From Oscheius dolichura (Eukaryota; Nematoda; Chromadorea; Rhabditida; Rhabditidae): 64,000 nt of DNA. Positions 12,901-24,900 of the stretch are shown piece after piece. Where the stretch lies: positions 7,316,001 to 7,380,000 of the forward strand of contig OW051497.1 of the NCBI GenBank assembly GCA_932521035.1, in the 5' to 3' direction. Numbering within the stretch: position 1 is the stretch's first letter; every line of letters begins with the position of its first letter. The notes under the pieces were generated by a model. That model made no database searches, was not told where the DNA came from, and saw only the letters and a program-made list of their open reading frames with translations. Made by a program: the position numbers and the translations under genes.

Positions 12901-15900
12901 ACCTGCGGAGGTACCGGCTCCAGTAGAACAGAAACCAGCCGAGGTTCCGGCTCCTGCTGAAGAGAAACCTGCGGAGGTACCGGCTCCAGTAGAACAGAAA
13001 CCAGCCGAGGTTCCTGCTCCTGCTGAAGAGAAACCTGCGGAGGTACCGGCTCCAGTAGAACAGAAACCAGCCGAGGTTCCGGCTCCTGCTGAAGAGAAAC
13101 CTGCGGAGGTACCGGCTCCAGTAGAACAGAAACCAGCCGAGGTTCCGGCTCCTGCTGAAGAGAAACCTGCGGAGGTACCGGCTCCAGTAGAACAGAAACC
13201 AGCCGAGGTTCCGGCTCCTGCTGAAGAGAAACCTGCGGAGGTACCGGCTCCAATCGAACAGAAGCCAGTCGAAGTTCCGGCTCCAATCGAACAGAAGCCA
13301 GCCGAGGTTCCCGCTCCAGTCGAACAGAAACCAGCCGAGGTTCCGGCTCCTGCTGAAGAGAAGCCTGCGGAGGTACCGGCTCCAGTAGAACAGAAACCAG
13401 CCGAGGTTCCGGCTCCTGCTGAAGAGAAACTTGCGGAGGTACCGGCTCCAATCGAACAGAAGCCAGCCGAGGTTCCCGCTCCAGTCGAACAGAAACCAGC
13501 CGAGGTTCCGGCTCCTGCTGAAGAGAAACCTGCGGAGGTACCGGCTCCAGTCGAACAGAAGCCAGCCGAGGTTCCGCCTCCTGCTGAAGAGAAACCTGCG
13601 GAGGTACCGGCTCCAGTAGTACAGAAACCAGCCGAGGTTCCCGCTCCAGTCGAACAGAAACCAGCCGAGGTTCCGCCTCCTGCTGAAGAGAAACCTGCGG
13701 AGGTACCGGCTCCAGTCGAACAGAAGCCAGCCGAGGTTCCGGCTCCTGCTGAAGAGAAACCTGCGGAGGTACCGGCTCCAGTCGAACAGAAACCAGCCGA
13801 GGTTCCTGCTCCTGCTGAAGAGAAACTTGTTGATGCTGTGGCGGAAACAAAATTGGATGTTGAAACCGAAGAGAGGATAGTGGTCGTGGTCGAAGAATTC
13901 CAGGAGTCGGCCAGCCAGGACGAGGTTACGCTAACGCTGGAACTTATCAAGCAGGACGAATCATCGGGTCTCGAGATCGACTTGGTTGTGGAAACCGTGG
14001 ATGTTGTGGAGGCTCTTCTTCAATCCTCGAAATCCAAGAAGCAACTAGTTCCCGCTCCAGCCGAACAGAAGCCAGCCGAGGTTCCTGCTCCTGCTGAAGA
14101 GAAGCCAGTCGAAGTTCCCGCTCCAGTAGAACAGAAACCAGCCGAGGTTCCCGCTCCAGTAGAACAGAAACCAGCCGAGGTTCCGGCTCCTGCTGAAGAG
14201 AAACCTGCGGAGGTACCGGCTCCAATCGAACAGAAGCCAGCCGAGGTTCCCGCTCCAGTCGAACAGAAGCCAGCCGAGGTTCCGGCTCCTGCTGAAGAGA
14301 AACCTGCGGAGGTACCGGCTCCAGTAGAACAGAAACCAGCCGAGGTTCCCGCTCCAGTCGAACAGAAGCCAGCCGGGGTTCCTGCTCCTGCTGAAGAGAA
14401 ACCTGCGGAGGTACCGGCTCCAGTAGAACAGAAACCGGCCGAGGTACCCGCTCCAGTCGCACAGAAGCCATCCGAGGTTCCGGCTCCTGCTGAAGAGAAG
14501 CCAGCCGAGGTTCCTGCTCCTGCTGAAGAGAAACTTGTTGATACTGTGGCGGAAACAAAATTGGATGTTGAAACCGAAGAGAGGATAGTGGTCGTGGTCG
14601 AAGAATTCCAGGAGTCGGCCAGCCAGGACGAGGTAACTCTAACGCTGGAACTTATCAAGCAGGACGAATCATCGGGTCTCGAGATCGACTTGGTTGTGGA
14701 AACCGTGGATGTTGTGGAGGCTCTTCTTCAATCCTCGAAATCCAAGAAGCAACTAGTTCCCGCTCCAGTCGACCAGAAACCAGCCGAGGTTCCTGCTCCT
14801 GCTGAAGAGAAACCTGCGGAGGTACCGGCTCCAGTAGAACAGAAACCAGCCGAGGTTCCTGCTCCTGCTGAAGAGAAACCTGCGGAGGTACCGGCTCCAG
14901 TCGAACAGAAACCAGCCGAGGTTCCTGCTCCTGCTGAAGAGAAACTTGTTGATGCTGTGGCGGAAACAAAATTGGATGTTGAAACCGAAGAGAGGATAGT
15001 GGTCGTGGTCGAAGAATTCCAGGAGTCGGCCAGCCAGGACGAGATAACGCTAACGCTGGAACTTATCAAGCAGGACGAATCATCGGGTCTCGAGATCGAC
15101 TTGGTTGTGGAAACCGTGGATGTTGTGGAGGCTCTTCTTCAATCCTCGAAATCCAAGAAGCAACTAGTTCCCGCTCCAGTCGACCAGAAACCAGCCGAGG
15201 TTCCTGCTCCTGCTGAAGAGAAACCTGCGGAGGTACCGGCTCCAGTAGAACAGAAGCCAGCCGAGGTTCCCGCTCCAGTCGAACAGAAGCCAGCCGAGGT
15301 TCCGGCTCCTGCTGAAGAGAAACCTGCGGAGGTACCGGCTCCAGTAGAACAGAAACCAGCCGAGGTTCCGGCTCCTGCTGAAGAGAAACCTGCGGAGGTA
15401 CCGGCTCCAATCGAACAGAAGCCAGCCGAGGTTCCCGCTCCAGTCGAACAGAAGCCAGCCGAAGTTCCGGCTCCTGCTGAAGAGAAACCTGCGGAGGTAC
15501 CGGCTCCAGTAGAACAGAAGCCAGCCGAGGTTCCCGCTCCAGTCGAACAGAAGCCAGCCGAGGTTCCGGCTCCTGCTGAAGAGAAACCTGCGGAGGTACC
15601 GGCTCCAGTAGAACAGAAACCAGCCGAGGTTCCGGCTCCTGCTGAAGAGAAACCTGCGGAGGTACCGGCTCCAATCGAACAGAAGCCAGCCGAGGTTCCC
15701 GCTCCAGTCGAACAGAAGCCAGCCGAAGTTCCGGCTCCTGCTGAACAGAAACCTGCGGAGGTACCGGCTCCAGTAGAACAGAAGCCAGCCGAGGTTCCCG
15801 CTCCAGTCGAACAGAAGCCAGCCGAGGTTCCGGCTCCTGCTGAAGAGAAACCTGCGGAGGTACCGGCTCCAGTAGAACAGAAACCAGCCGAGGTTCCGGC

Positions 15901-18900
15901 TCCTGCTGAAGAGAAACCTGCGGAGGTACCGGCTCCAATCGAACAGAAGCCAGCCGAGGTTCCCGCTCCAGTCGAACAGAAGCCAGCCGAAGTTCCGGCT
16001 CCTGCTGAAGAGAAACCTGCGGAGGTACCGGCTCCAGTCGAACAGAAACCAGCCGAGGTTCCTGCTTCTGCTGAAGAGAAACCTGCGGAGGTTCCGGCTC
16101 CAATCGAACAGAAGCCAGTCGAAGTTCCGGCTCCTATCGAACAGAAGCCAGCCGAGGTTCCTGCTCCTGCTGAAGAGAAACCTGCGGAGGTACCGGCTCC
16201 AGTAGAACAGAAACCAGCCGAGGTTCCCGCTCCAGTCGAACAGAAACCAGCCGAGGTTCCTGCTCCTGCTGAAGAGAAACCTGCGGAGGTTCCGGCTCCA
16301 GTCGAACAGAAACCAGCCGAGGTTCCTGCTCCTGCTGAAGAGAAACCTGCGGAGGTACCGGCTCCTGCTGAAGAGAAGCCAGTCGAAGTTCCCGCTCCAG
16401 TCGAACAGAAACCAGCCGAGGTTCCTGCTCCTGCTGAAGAGAAACTTGTTGATGCTGTGGCGGAAACAAAATTGGATGTTGAAACCGAAGAGAGGATAGT
16501 GGTCGTGGTCGAAGAATTCCAGGAGTCAGCCAGCCAGGACGAGATAACGCTAACGCTGGAACTTATCAAGCAGGACGAATCATCGGGTCTCGAGATCGAC
16601 TTGGTTGTGGAAACCGTGGATGTTGTGGAGGCTCTTCTTCAATCCTCGAAATCCAAGAAGCAACTAGTTCCCGCTCCAGCCGAACAGAAACCAGCCGAGG
16701 TTCCTGCTCCTGCTGAAGAGAAACCTGCGGAGGTACCGGCTCCAATCGAACAGAAGCCAGTCGAAGTTCCCGCTCCAGTCGAACAGAAACCAGCCGAGGT
16801 TCCTGCTCCTGCTGAAGAGAAACCTGCGGAGGTACCGGCTCCAATCGAACAGAAGCCAGTCGAAGTTCCCGCTCCAGCCGAACAGAAACCAGCCGAGGTT
16901 CCTGCTCCTGCTGAAGAGAAACCTGCGGAGGTTCCGGCTCCTGCTGAAGAGAAGCCAGCCGAGGTTCCTGCTCCTGCTGAAGAGAAACTTGTTGATGCTG
17001 TGGCGGAAACAAAATTGGATGTTGAAACCGAAGAGAGGATAGTGGTCGTGGTCGAAGAATTCCAGGAGTCAGCCAGCCAGGACGAGATAACGCTAACGCT
17101 GGAACTTATCAAGCAGGACGAATCATCGGGTCTCGAGATCGACTTGGTTGTGGAAACCGTGGATGTTGTGGAGGCTCTTCTTCAATCCTCGAAATCCAAG
17201 AAGCAACTAGTTCCCGCTCCAGCCGAACAGAAGCCAGCCGAGGTTCCTGCTCCTGCTGAAGAGAAACCTGCGGAGGTACCGGCTCCAATCGAACAGAAGC
17301 CAGTCGAGGTTCCGCCTCCTGCTGAAGAGAAACCTGCGGAGGTACCGGCTCCAGTCGAACAGAAACCAGCCGAGGTTCCTGCTCCTGCTGAAGAGAAACC
17401 TGCGGAGGTACCGGCTCCAGTAGAACAGAAACCAGCCGAGGTTCCCGCTCCAGTCGAACAGAAACCAGCCGAGGTTCCGCCTCCTGCTGAAGAGAAACCT
17501 GCGGAGGTACCGGCTCCAATCGAACAGAAGCCAGTCGAAGTTCCGGCTCCAATCGAACAGAAGCCAGCCGAGGTTCCCGCTCCAGTCGAACAGAAACCAG
17601 CCGAGGTTCCTGCTCCTGCTGAAGAGAAGCCTGCGGAGGTACCGGCTCCAGTAGAACAGAAACCAGCCGAGGTTCCGGCTCCTGCTGAAGAGAAACCTGC
17701 GGAGGTACCGGCTCCAATCGAACAGAAGCCAGTCGAAGTTCCGGCTCCAATCGAACAGAAGCCAGCCGAGGTTCCCGCTCCAGTCGAACAGAAACCAGCC
17801 GAGGTTCCTGCTCCTGCTGAAGAGAAGCCTGCGGAGGTACCGGCTCCAGTAGAACAGAAACCAGCCGAGGTTCCGGCTCCTGCTGAAGAGAAACCTGCGG
17901 AGGTACCGGCTCCAGTAGAACAGAAACCAGCCGAGGTTCCCGCTCCAGTCGAACAGAAACCAGCCGAGGTTCCTGCTCCTGCTGAAGAGAAGCCTGCGGA
18001 GGTACCGGCTCCAGTAGAACAGAAACCAGCCGAGGTTCCCGCTCCAGTCGAACAGAAACCAGCCGAGGTTCCGCCTCCTGCTGAAGAGAAACCTGCGGAG
18101 GTACCGGCTCCAATCGAACAGAAGCCAGCCGAGGTTCCCGCTCCAGTCGAACAGAAACCAGCCGAGGTTCCTGCTCCTGCTGAAGAGAAGCCTGCGGAGG
18201 TACCGGCTCCAGTAGAACAGAAACCAGCCGAGGTTCCGGCTCCTGCTGAAGAGAAACCTGCGGAGGTACCGGCTCCAGTAGAACAGAAACCAGCCGAGGT
18301 TCCCGCTCCAGTCGAACAGAAACCAGCCGAGGTTCCTGCTCCTGCTGAAGAGAAGCCTGCGGAGGTACCGGCTCCAGTAGAACAGAAACCAGCCGAGGTT
18401 CCCGCTCCAGTCGAACAGAAACCAGCCGAGGTTCCTGCTCCTGCTGAAGAGAAGCCTGCGGAGGTACCGGCTCCAGTAGAACAGAAACCAGCCGAGGTTC
18501 CGGCTCCTGCTGAAGAGAAACCTGCGGAGGTACCGGCTCCAATCGAACAGAAGCCAGTCGAAGTTCCGGCTCCAATCGAACAGAAGCCAGCCGAGGTTCC
18601 CGCTCCAGTCGAACAGAAACCAGCCGAGGTTCCTGCTCCTGCTGAAGAGAAGCCTGCGGAGGTACCGGCTCCAGTAGAACAGAAACCAGCCGAGGTTCCG
18701 GCTCCTGCTGAAGAGAAACCTGCGGAGGTTCCGGCTCCTGCTGAAGAGAAGCCAGCCGAGGTTCCTGCTCCTGCTGAAGAGAAACCTGCGGAGGTACCGG
18801 CTCCAATCGAACAGAAGCCAGTCGAAGTTCCCGCTCCAGTCGAACAGAAACCAGCCGAGGTTCCTGCTCCTGCTGAAGAGAAACCTGCGGAGGTACCGGC

Positions 18901-21900
18901 TCCAGTCGAACAGAAACCAGCCGAGGTTCCTGCTCCTGCTGAAGAGAAACCTGCGGAGGTACCGGCTCCAGTAGAACAGAAACCAGCCGAGGTTCCCGCT
19001 CCAGTCGAACAGAAACCAGCCGAGGTTCCGCCTCCTGCTGAAGAGAAACCTGCGGAGGTACCGGCTCCAATCGAACAGAAGCCAGTCGAAGTTCCGGCTC
19101 CAATCGAACAGAAGCCAGCCGAGGTTCCCGCTCCAGTCGAACAGAAACCAGCCGAGGTTCCTGCTCCTGCTGAAGAGAAGCCTGCGGAGGTACCGGCTCC
19201 AGTAGAACAGAAACCAGCCGAGGTTCCGGCTCCTGCTGAAGAGAAACCTGCGGAGGTACCGGCTCCAATCGAACAGAAGCCAGTCGAAGTTCCGGCTCCA
19301 ATCGAACAGAAGCCAGCCGAGGTTCCCGCTCCAGTCGAACAGAAACCAGCCGAGGTTCCTGCTCCTGCTGAAGAGAAGCCTGCGGAGGTACCGGCTCCAG
19401 TAGAACAGAAACCAGCCGAGGTTCCGGCTCCTGCTGAAGAGAAACCTGCGGAGGTACCGGCTCCAGTAGAACAGAAACCAGCCGAGGTTCCCGCTCCAGT
19501 CGAACAGAAACCAGCCGAGGTTCCTGCTCCTGCTGAAGAGAAGCCTGCGGAGGTACCGGCTCCAGTAGAACAGAAACCAGCCGAGGTTCCGGCTCCTGCT
19601 GAAGAGAAGCCTGCGGAGGTACCGGCTCCAGTAGAACAGAAACCAGCCAAGGTTCCGGCTCCTGCTGAAGAGAAACCTGCGGAGGTACCGGCTCCAGTAG
19701 AACAGAAACCAGCCGAGGTTCCGGCTCCTGCTGAAGAGAAACCTGCGGAGGTACCGGCTCCAGTCGAACAGAAACCAGCCGAGGTTCCTGCTCCTGCTGA
19801 AGAGAAACTTGTTGATGCTGTGGCGGAAACAAAATTGGATGTTGAAACCGAAGAGAGGATAGTGGTCGTGGTCGAAGAATTCCAGGAGTCAGCCAGCCAG
19901 GACGAGATAACGCTAACGCTGGAACTTATCAAGCAGGACGAATCATCGGGTCTCGAGATCGACTTGGTTGTGGAAACCGTGGATGTTGTGGAGGCTCTTC
20001 TTCAATCCTCGAAATCCAAGAAGCAACAAGTTCCCGCTCCAGTCGAACAGAAACCAGCCGAGGTTCCGGCTCCTGTTGAAGAGAAACCTGCGGAGGTACC
20101 GGCTCCAGTCGAACAGAAACCAGCCGAGGTTCCGGCTCCTGTTGAAGAGAAACCTGCGGAGGTACCGGCTCCTGCTGAAGAGAAGCCAGTCGAAGTTTCC
20201 GCTCCAGTCGAACAGAAACCAGCCGAGGTTCCGGCTCCTGTTGAAGAGAAACCTGCGGAGGTACCGGCTCCAATCGAACAGAAGCCAGTCGAAGTTCCGG
20301 CTCCAATCGAACAGAAACCAGCCGAGGTTCCTGCTCCTGCTGAAGAGAAGCCAGCCGAGGTTCCTGCTCCTGCTGAAGAGAAGCCAGCCGAGGTTCCTGC
20401 TCCTGCTGAAGAGAAACTTGTTGATGCTGTGGCGGAAACAAAATTGGATGTTGAAACCGAAGAGAGGATAGTGGTCGTGGTCGAAGAATTCCAGGAGTCA
20501 GCCAGCCAGGACGAGATAACGCTAACGCTGGAACTTATCAAGCAGGACGAATCATCGGGTCTCGAGATCGACTTGGTTGTGGAAACCGTGGATGTTGTGG
20601 AGGCTCTTCTTCAATCCTCGAAATCCAAGAAGCAACTAGTTCCCGCTCCAGCCGAACAGAAACCAGCCGAGGTTCCTGCTCCTGCTGAAGAGAAACCTGC
20701 GGAGGTACCGGCTCCAATCGAACAGAAGCCAGTCGAAGTTCCCGCTCCAGTCGAACAGAAACCAGCCGAGGTTCCTGCTCCTGCTGAAGAGAAACCTGCG
20801 GAGGTTCCGGCTCCTGCTGAAGAGAAGCCAGCCGAGGTTCCTGCTCCTGCTGAAGAGAAACTTGTTGATGCTGTGGCGGAAACAAAATTGGATGTTGAAA
20901 CCGAAGAGAGGATAGTGGTCGTGGTCGAAGAATTCCAGGAGTCAGCCAGCCAGGACGAGATAACGCTAACGCTGGAACTTATCAAGCAGGACGAATCATC
21001 GGGTCTCGAGATCGACTTGGTTGTGGAAACCGTGGATGTTGTGGAGGCTCTTCTTCAATCCTCGAAATCCAAGAAGCAACTAGTTCCCGCTCCAGCCGAA
21101 CAGAAACCAGCCGAGGTTCCTGCTCCTGCTGAAGAGAAACCTGCGGAGGTACCGGCTCCAATCGAACAGAAGCCAGTCGAGGTTCCGCCTCCTGCTGAAG
21201 AGAAACCTGCGGAGGTACCGGCTCCAGTCGAACAGAAACCAGCCGAGGTTCCTGCTCCTGCTGAAGAGAAACCTGCGGAGGTACCGGCTCCAGTAGAACA
21301 GAAACCAGCCGAGGTTCCCGCTCCAGTCGAACAGAAACCAGCCGAGGTTCCGCCTCCTGCTGAAGAGAAACCTGCGGAGGTTCCGGCTCCAATCGAACAG
21401 AAGCCAGTCGAAGTTCCGGCTCCAATCGAACAGAAGCCAGCCGAGGTTCCCGCTCCAGTCGAACAGAAACCAGCCGAGGTTCCTGCTTCTGCTGAAGAGA
21501 AACCTGCGGAGGTTCCGGCTCCTGCTGAAGAGAAACCTGCGGAGGTACCGGCTCCAATCGAACAGAAGCCAGTCGAAGTTCCGGCTCCAATCGAACAGAA
21601 GCCAGCCGAGGTTCCCGCTCCAGTCGAACAGAAACCAGCCGAGGTTCCTGCTCCTGCTGAAGAGAAGCCTGCGGAGGTACCGGCTCCAGTAGAACAGAAA
21701 CCAGCCGAGGTTCCGGCTCCTGCTGAAGAGAAACCTGCGGAGGTACCGGCTCCAGTAGAACAGAAACCAGCCGAGGTTCCCGCTCCAGTCGAACAGAAGC
21801 CAGCCGAGGTTCCTGCTCCTGCTGAAGAGAAACCTGCGGAGGTACCGGCTCCAGTCGAACAGAAACCAGCCGAGGTTCCTGCTCCTGCTGAAGAGAAACT

Positions 21901-24900
21901 TGTTGATGCTGTGGCGGAAACAAAATTGGATGTTGAAACCGAAGAGAGGATAGTGGTCGTGGTCGAAGAATTCCAGGAGTCAGCCAGCCAGGACGAGATA
22001 ACGCTAACGCTGGAACTTATCAAGCAGGACGAATCATCGGGTCTCGAGATCGACTTGGTTGTGGAAACCGTGGATGTTGTGGAGGCTCTTCTTCAATCCT
22101 CGAAATCCAAGAAGCAACAAGTTCCCGCTCCAGTCGAACAGAAACCAGCCGAGGTTCCGGCTCCTGTTGAAGAGAAACCTGCGGAGGTACCGGCTCCAGT
22201 CGAACAGAAACCAGCCGAGGTTCCGGCTCCTGTTGAAGAGAAACCTGCGGAGGTACCGGCTCCTGCTGAAGAGAAGCCAGTCGAAGTTTCCGCTCCAGTC
22301 GAACAGAAACCAGCCGAGGTTCCGGCTCCTGTTGAAGAGAAACCTGCGGAGGTACCGGCTCCTGCTGAAGAGAAACCTGCGGAGGTTCCCGCTCCAGTCG
22401 AACAGAAACCAGCGGAGGTTCCGGCTCCTGCTGAAGAGAAACTTGTTGATGCTGTGGCGGAAACAAAATTGGATGTTGAAACCGAAGAGAGGATAGTGGT
22501 CGTGGTCGAAGAATTCCAGGAGTCAGCCAGCCAGGACGAGATAACGCTAACGCTGGAACTTATCAAGCAGGACGAATCATCGGGTCTCGAGATCGACTTG
22601 GTTGTGGAAACCGTGGATGTTGTGGAGGCTCTTCTTCAATCCTCGAAATCCAAGAAGCAACAAGTTCCCGCTCCAGTCGAACAGAAACCAGCCGAGGTTC
22701 CGGCTCCTGTTGAAGAGAAACCTGCGGAGGTACCGGCTCCAGTCGAACAGAAACCAGCCGAGGTTCCGGCTCCTGTTGAAGAGAAACCTGCGGAGGTACC
22801 GGCTCCTGCTGAAGAGAAGCCAGTCGAAGTTTCCGCTCCAGTCGAACAGAAACCAGCCGAGGTTCCGGCTCCTGTTGAAGAGAAACCTGCGGAGGTACCG
22901 GCTCCTGCTGAAGAGAAACCTGCGGAGGTTCCCGCTCCAGTCGAACAGAAACCAGCGGAGGTTCCGGCTCCTGCCGAAGAGAAGCCAGTCGAAGTTCCCG
23001 CTCCAATCGAACAGAAACCAGCCGAGGTTCCGGCTCCTGTTGAAGAGAAACCTGCGGAGGTACCGGCTCCTGCTGAAGAGAAACCTGCGGAGGTTTCCGC
23101 TCCAGTCGAACAGAAACCAGCCGAGGTACCGGCTCCTGCTGAAGAGAAACCTGCGGAGGTTCCCGCTCCTGCTGAAGAGAAGCCAGTCGAAGTTCCCGCT
23201 CCAATCGAACAGAAACCAGCCGAGGTTCCGGCTCCTGTTGAAGAGAAACCTGCGGAGGTACCGGCTCCTGCTGAAGAGAAACCTGCGGAGGTTTCCGCTC
23301 CAGTCGAACAGAAACCAGCCGAGGTTCCTGCTCCTGCTGAAGAGAAACCTGCGGAGGTTCCCGCTCCTGCTGAAGAGAAGCCAGTCGAAGTTCCCGCTCC
23401 AATCGAACAGAAACCAGCCGAGGTTCCGGCTCCTGCTGAAGAGAAACCTGCGGAGGTTCCCGCTCCAGTCGAACAGAAAACAGCCGAGGTTCCGGCTCCT
23501 GCTGAAGAGAAACCTGCGGAGGTTCCCGCTCCAGTCGAACAGAAACCAGCGGAGGTTCCGGCTCCTGCTGAAGAGAAATCTGCGGAGGTACCGGCTCCTG
23601 CTGAAGAGAAGCCAGTCGAAGTTCCCGCTCCAGTAGAACAGAAACCAGCCGAGGTTCCCCCTCCAGTCGAACGGAAACCTGCGGAGGTTCCCGCTCCAGT
23701 CGAACAGAAGCCAGCCGAGGTTCCTGCTCCTGCTGAAGAGAAACCCGCGGAGGTAGTCGAATTTGAATTTGGATCGTTCGCGTCACTTGATGTGGATCAG
23801 ACGATGGTCGTTGTTCTTCTCAAAAACGAGCAAGGCGGATACAATGAAAACGCGGTGAAGGACAAAGCTGACAATTTGAAGGTCGAGACGGAGAAGGCCG
23901 AGAAGGACAAGGCTGACAAGCTGAAGCTCGAGAAGGAGAAGGCCGAGAAAGAGAAATCTGAGAAGGACAAGGCTGAAAAGGATAAGACCGACAAGTCCAA
24001 ACTCGAGAAGGAGAAGGCCGAGAAAGAGAAGGCTGAGAAGGACAAGGTTGACAAGCTGAAGATCGAGAAGGAGAAGGCTGAGAAGGAGAAAGCTGAGAAG
24101 GACAAGGCTGACAAGCTGAAGATCGAGAAGGAGAAGGCTGAGAAGGAGAAAGCTGAGAAGGACAAGGCTGAAAAGCTGAAGATCGAGAAGGAGAAGGCCG
24201 AGAAAGAGAAGGCTGAGAAGGACAAGGCTGACAAGCTGAAGATCGAGAAGGAGAAGGCTGAGAAGGAGAAAGCTGAGAAGGACAAGGCTGAAAAGGACAA
24301 GGCTGAAAAGGATAAGACCGACAAGTCCAAACTCGAGAAGGAGAAGGCCGAGAAAGAGAAAGCTGAGAAGGACAAGGCTGACAAGCTGAAGATCGAGAAG
24401 GAGAAGGCCGAGAAAGAGAAGGCTGAGAAGGACAAGGCTGACAAGCTGAAGATCGAGAAGGAGAAGGCCGAGAAAGAGAAGGCTGAGAAGGACAAGACTG
24501 AAAAGGATAAGGCTGAAAAGGATAAGACCGACAAGTCCAAACTCGAGAAGGAGAAGGCCGAGAAAGAGAAAGCTGAGAAGGACAAGGCTGACAAGCTGAA
24601 GCTCGAGAAGGAGAAGGCCGAGAAGGAGAAGGCTGAAAAGGATAAGACCGACAAGTCCAAACTCGAGAAGGAGAAGGCCGAGAAAGACAAGGCCGAGAAG
24701 GACAAGGCTGAAAAGGAGAAGGCTGAAAAGGATAAGACCGACAAGTCCAAACTCGAGAAGGAGAAGGCCGAGAAAGAGAAAGCTGAGAAGGACAAGGCTG
24801 ACAAGCTGAAGATCGAGAAGGAGAAGGCCGAGAAAGAGAAGGCTGAGAAGGACAAGGCTGACAAGCTGAAGATCGAGAAGGAGAAGGCCGAGAAAGAGAA

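Larger units (their letters stand above)
2..23743 (+). repeat. PEVP (PEVK-like) 33-bp tandem repeat region with 20 interspersed modules
   Basis: The unit is 11 residues, P-[AVSG]-E-V-P-A-P-[AVI]-E-[EQ]-K, encoded by 33 bp. About 570 full units fall in the window, in 21 arrays separated by 20 copies of a 73-residue module. Each unit carries net charge -1 (EQK form) or -2 (EEK form) and three prolines, so an extended, disordered, acidic chain is expected, as for titin PEVK segments that act as entropic springs. Units come in linked DNA types: one uses gcg-gag-gta-ccg (creating GGTACC), the other gcc-gag-gtt-cct/ccc/ccg. Synonymous differences therefore travel together, which points to amplification at the DNA level. 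Confidence 0.93.

Noticed and set aside
2..23743. Bacterial proline-rich surface protein or CRISPR-like array
   Set aside because: The repeats are coding, contiguous and 33 bp without spacers, and they join by introns to sarcomeric Ig/Fn3 domains, so the source is eukaryotic muscle.
1092..23786. Many antisense frames of 80-916 codons in the PEVP region
   Set aside because: They restart at each module and read as low-complexity [11 protein letters not shown] or [11 protein letters not shown] repeats, shadows of the sense repeat.
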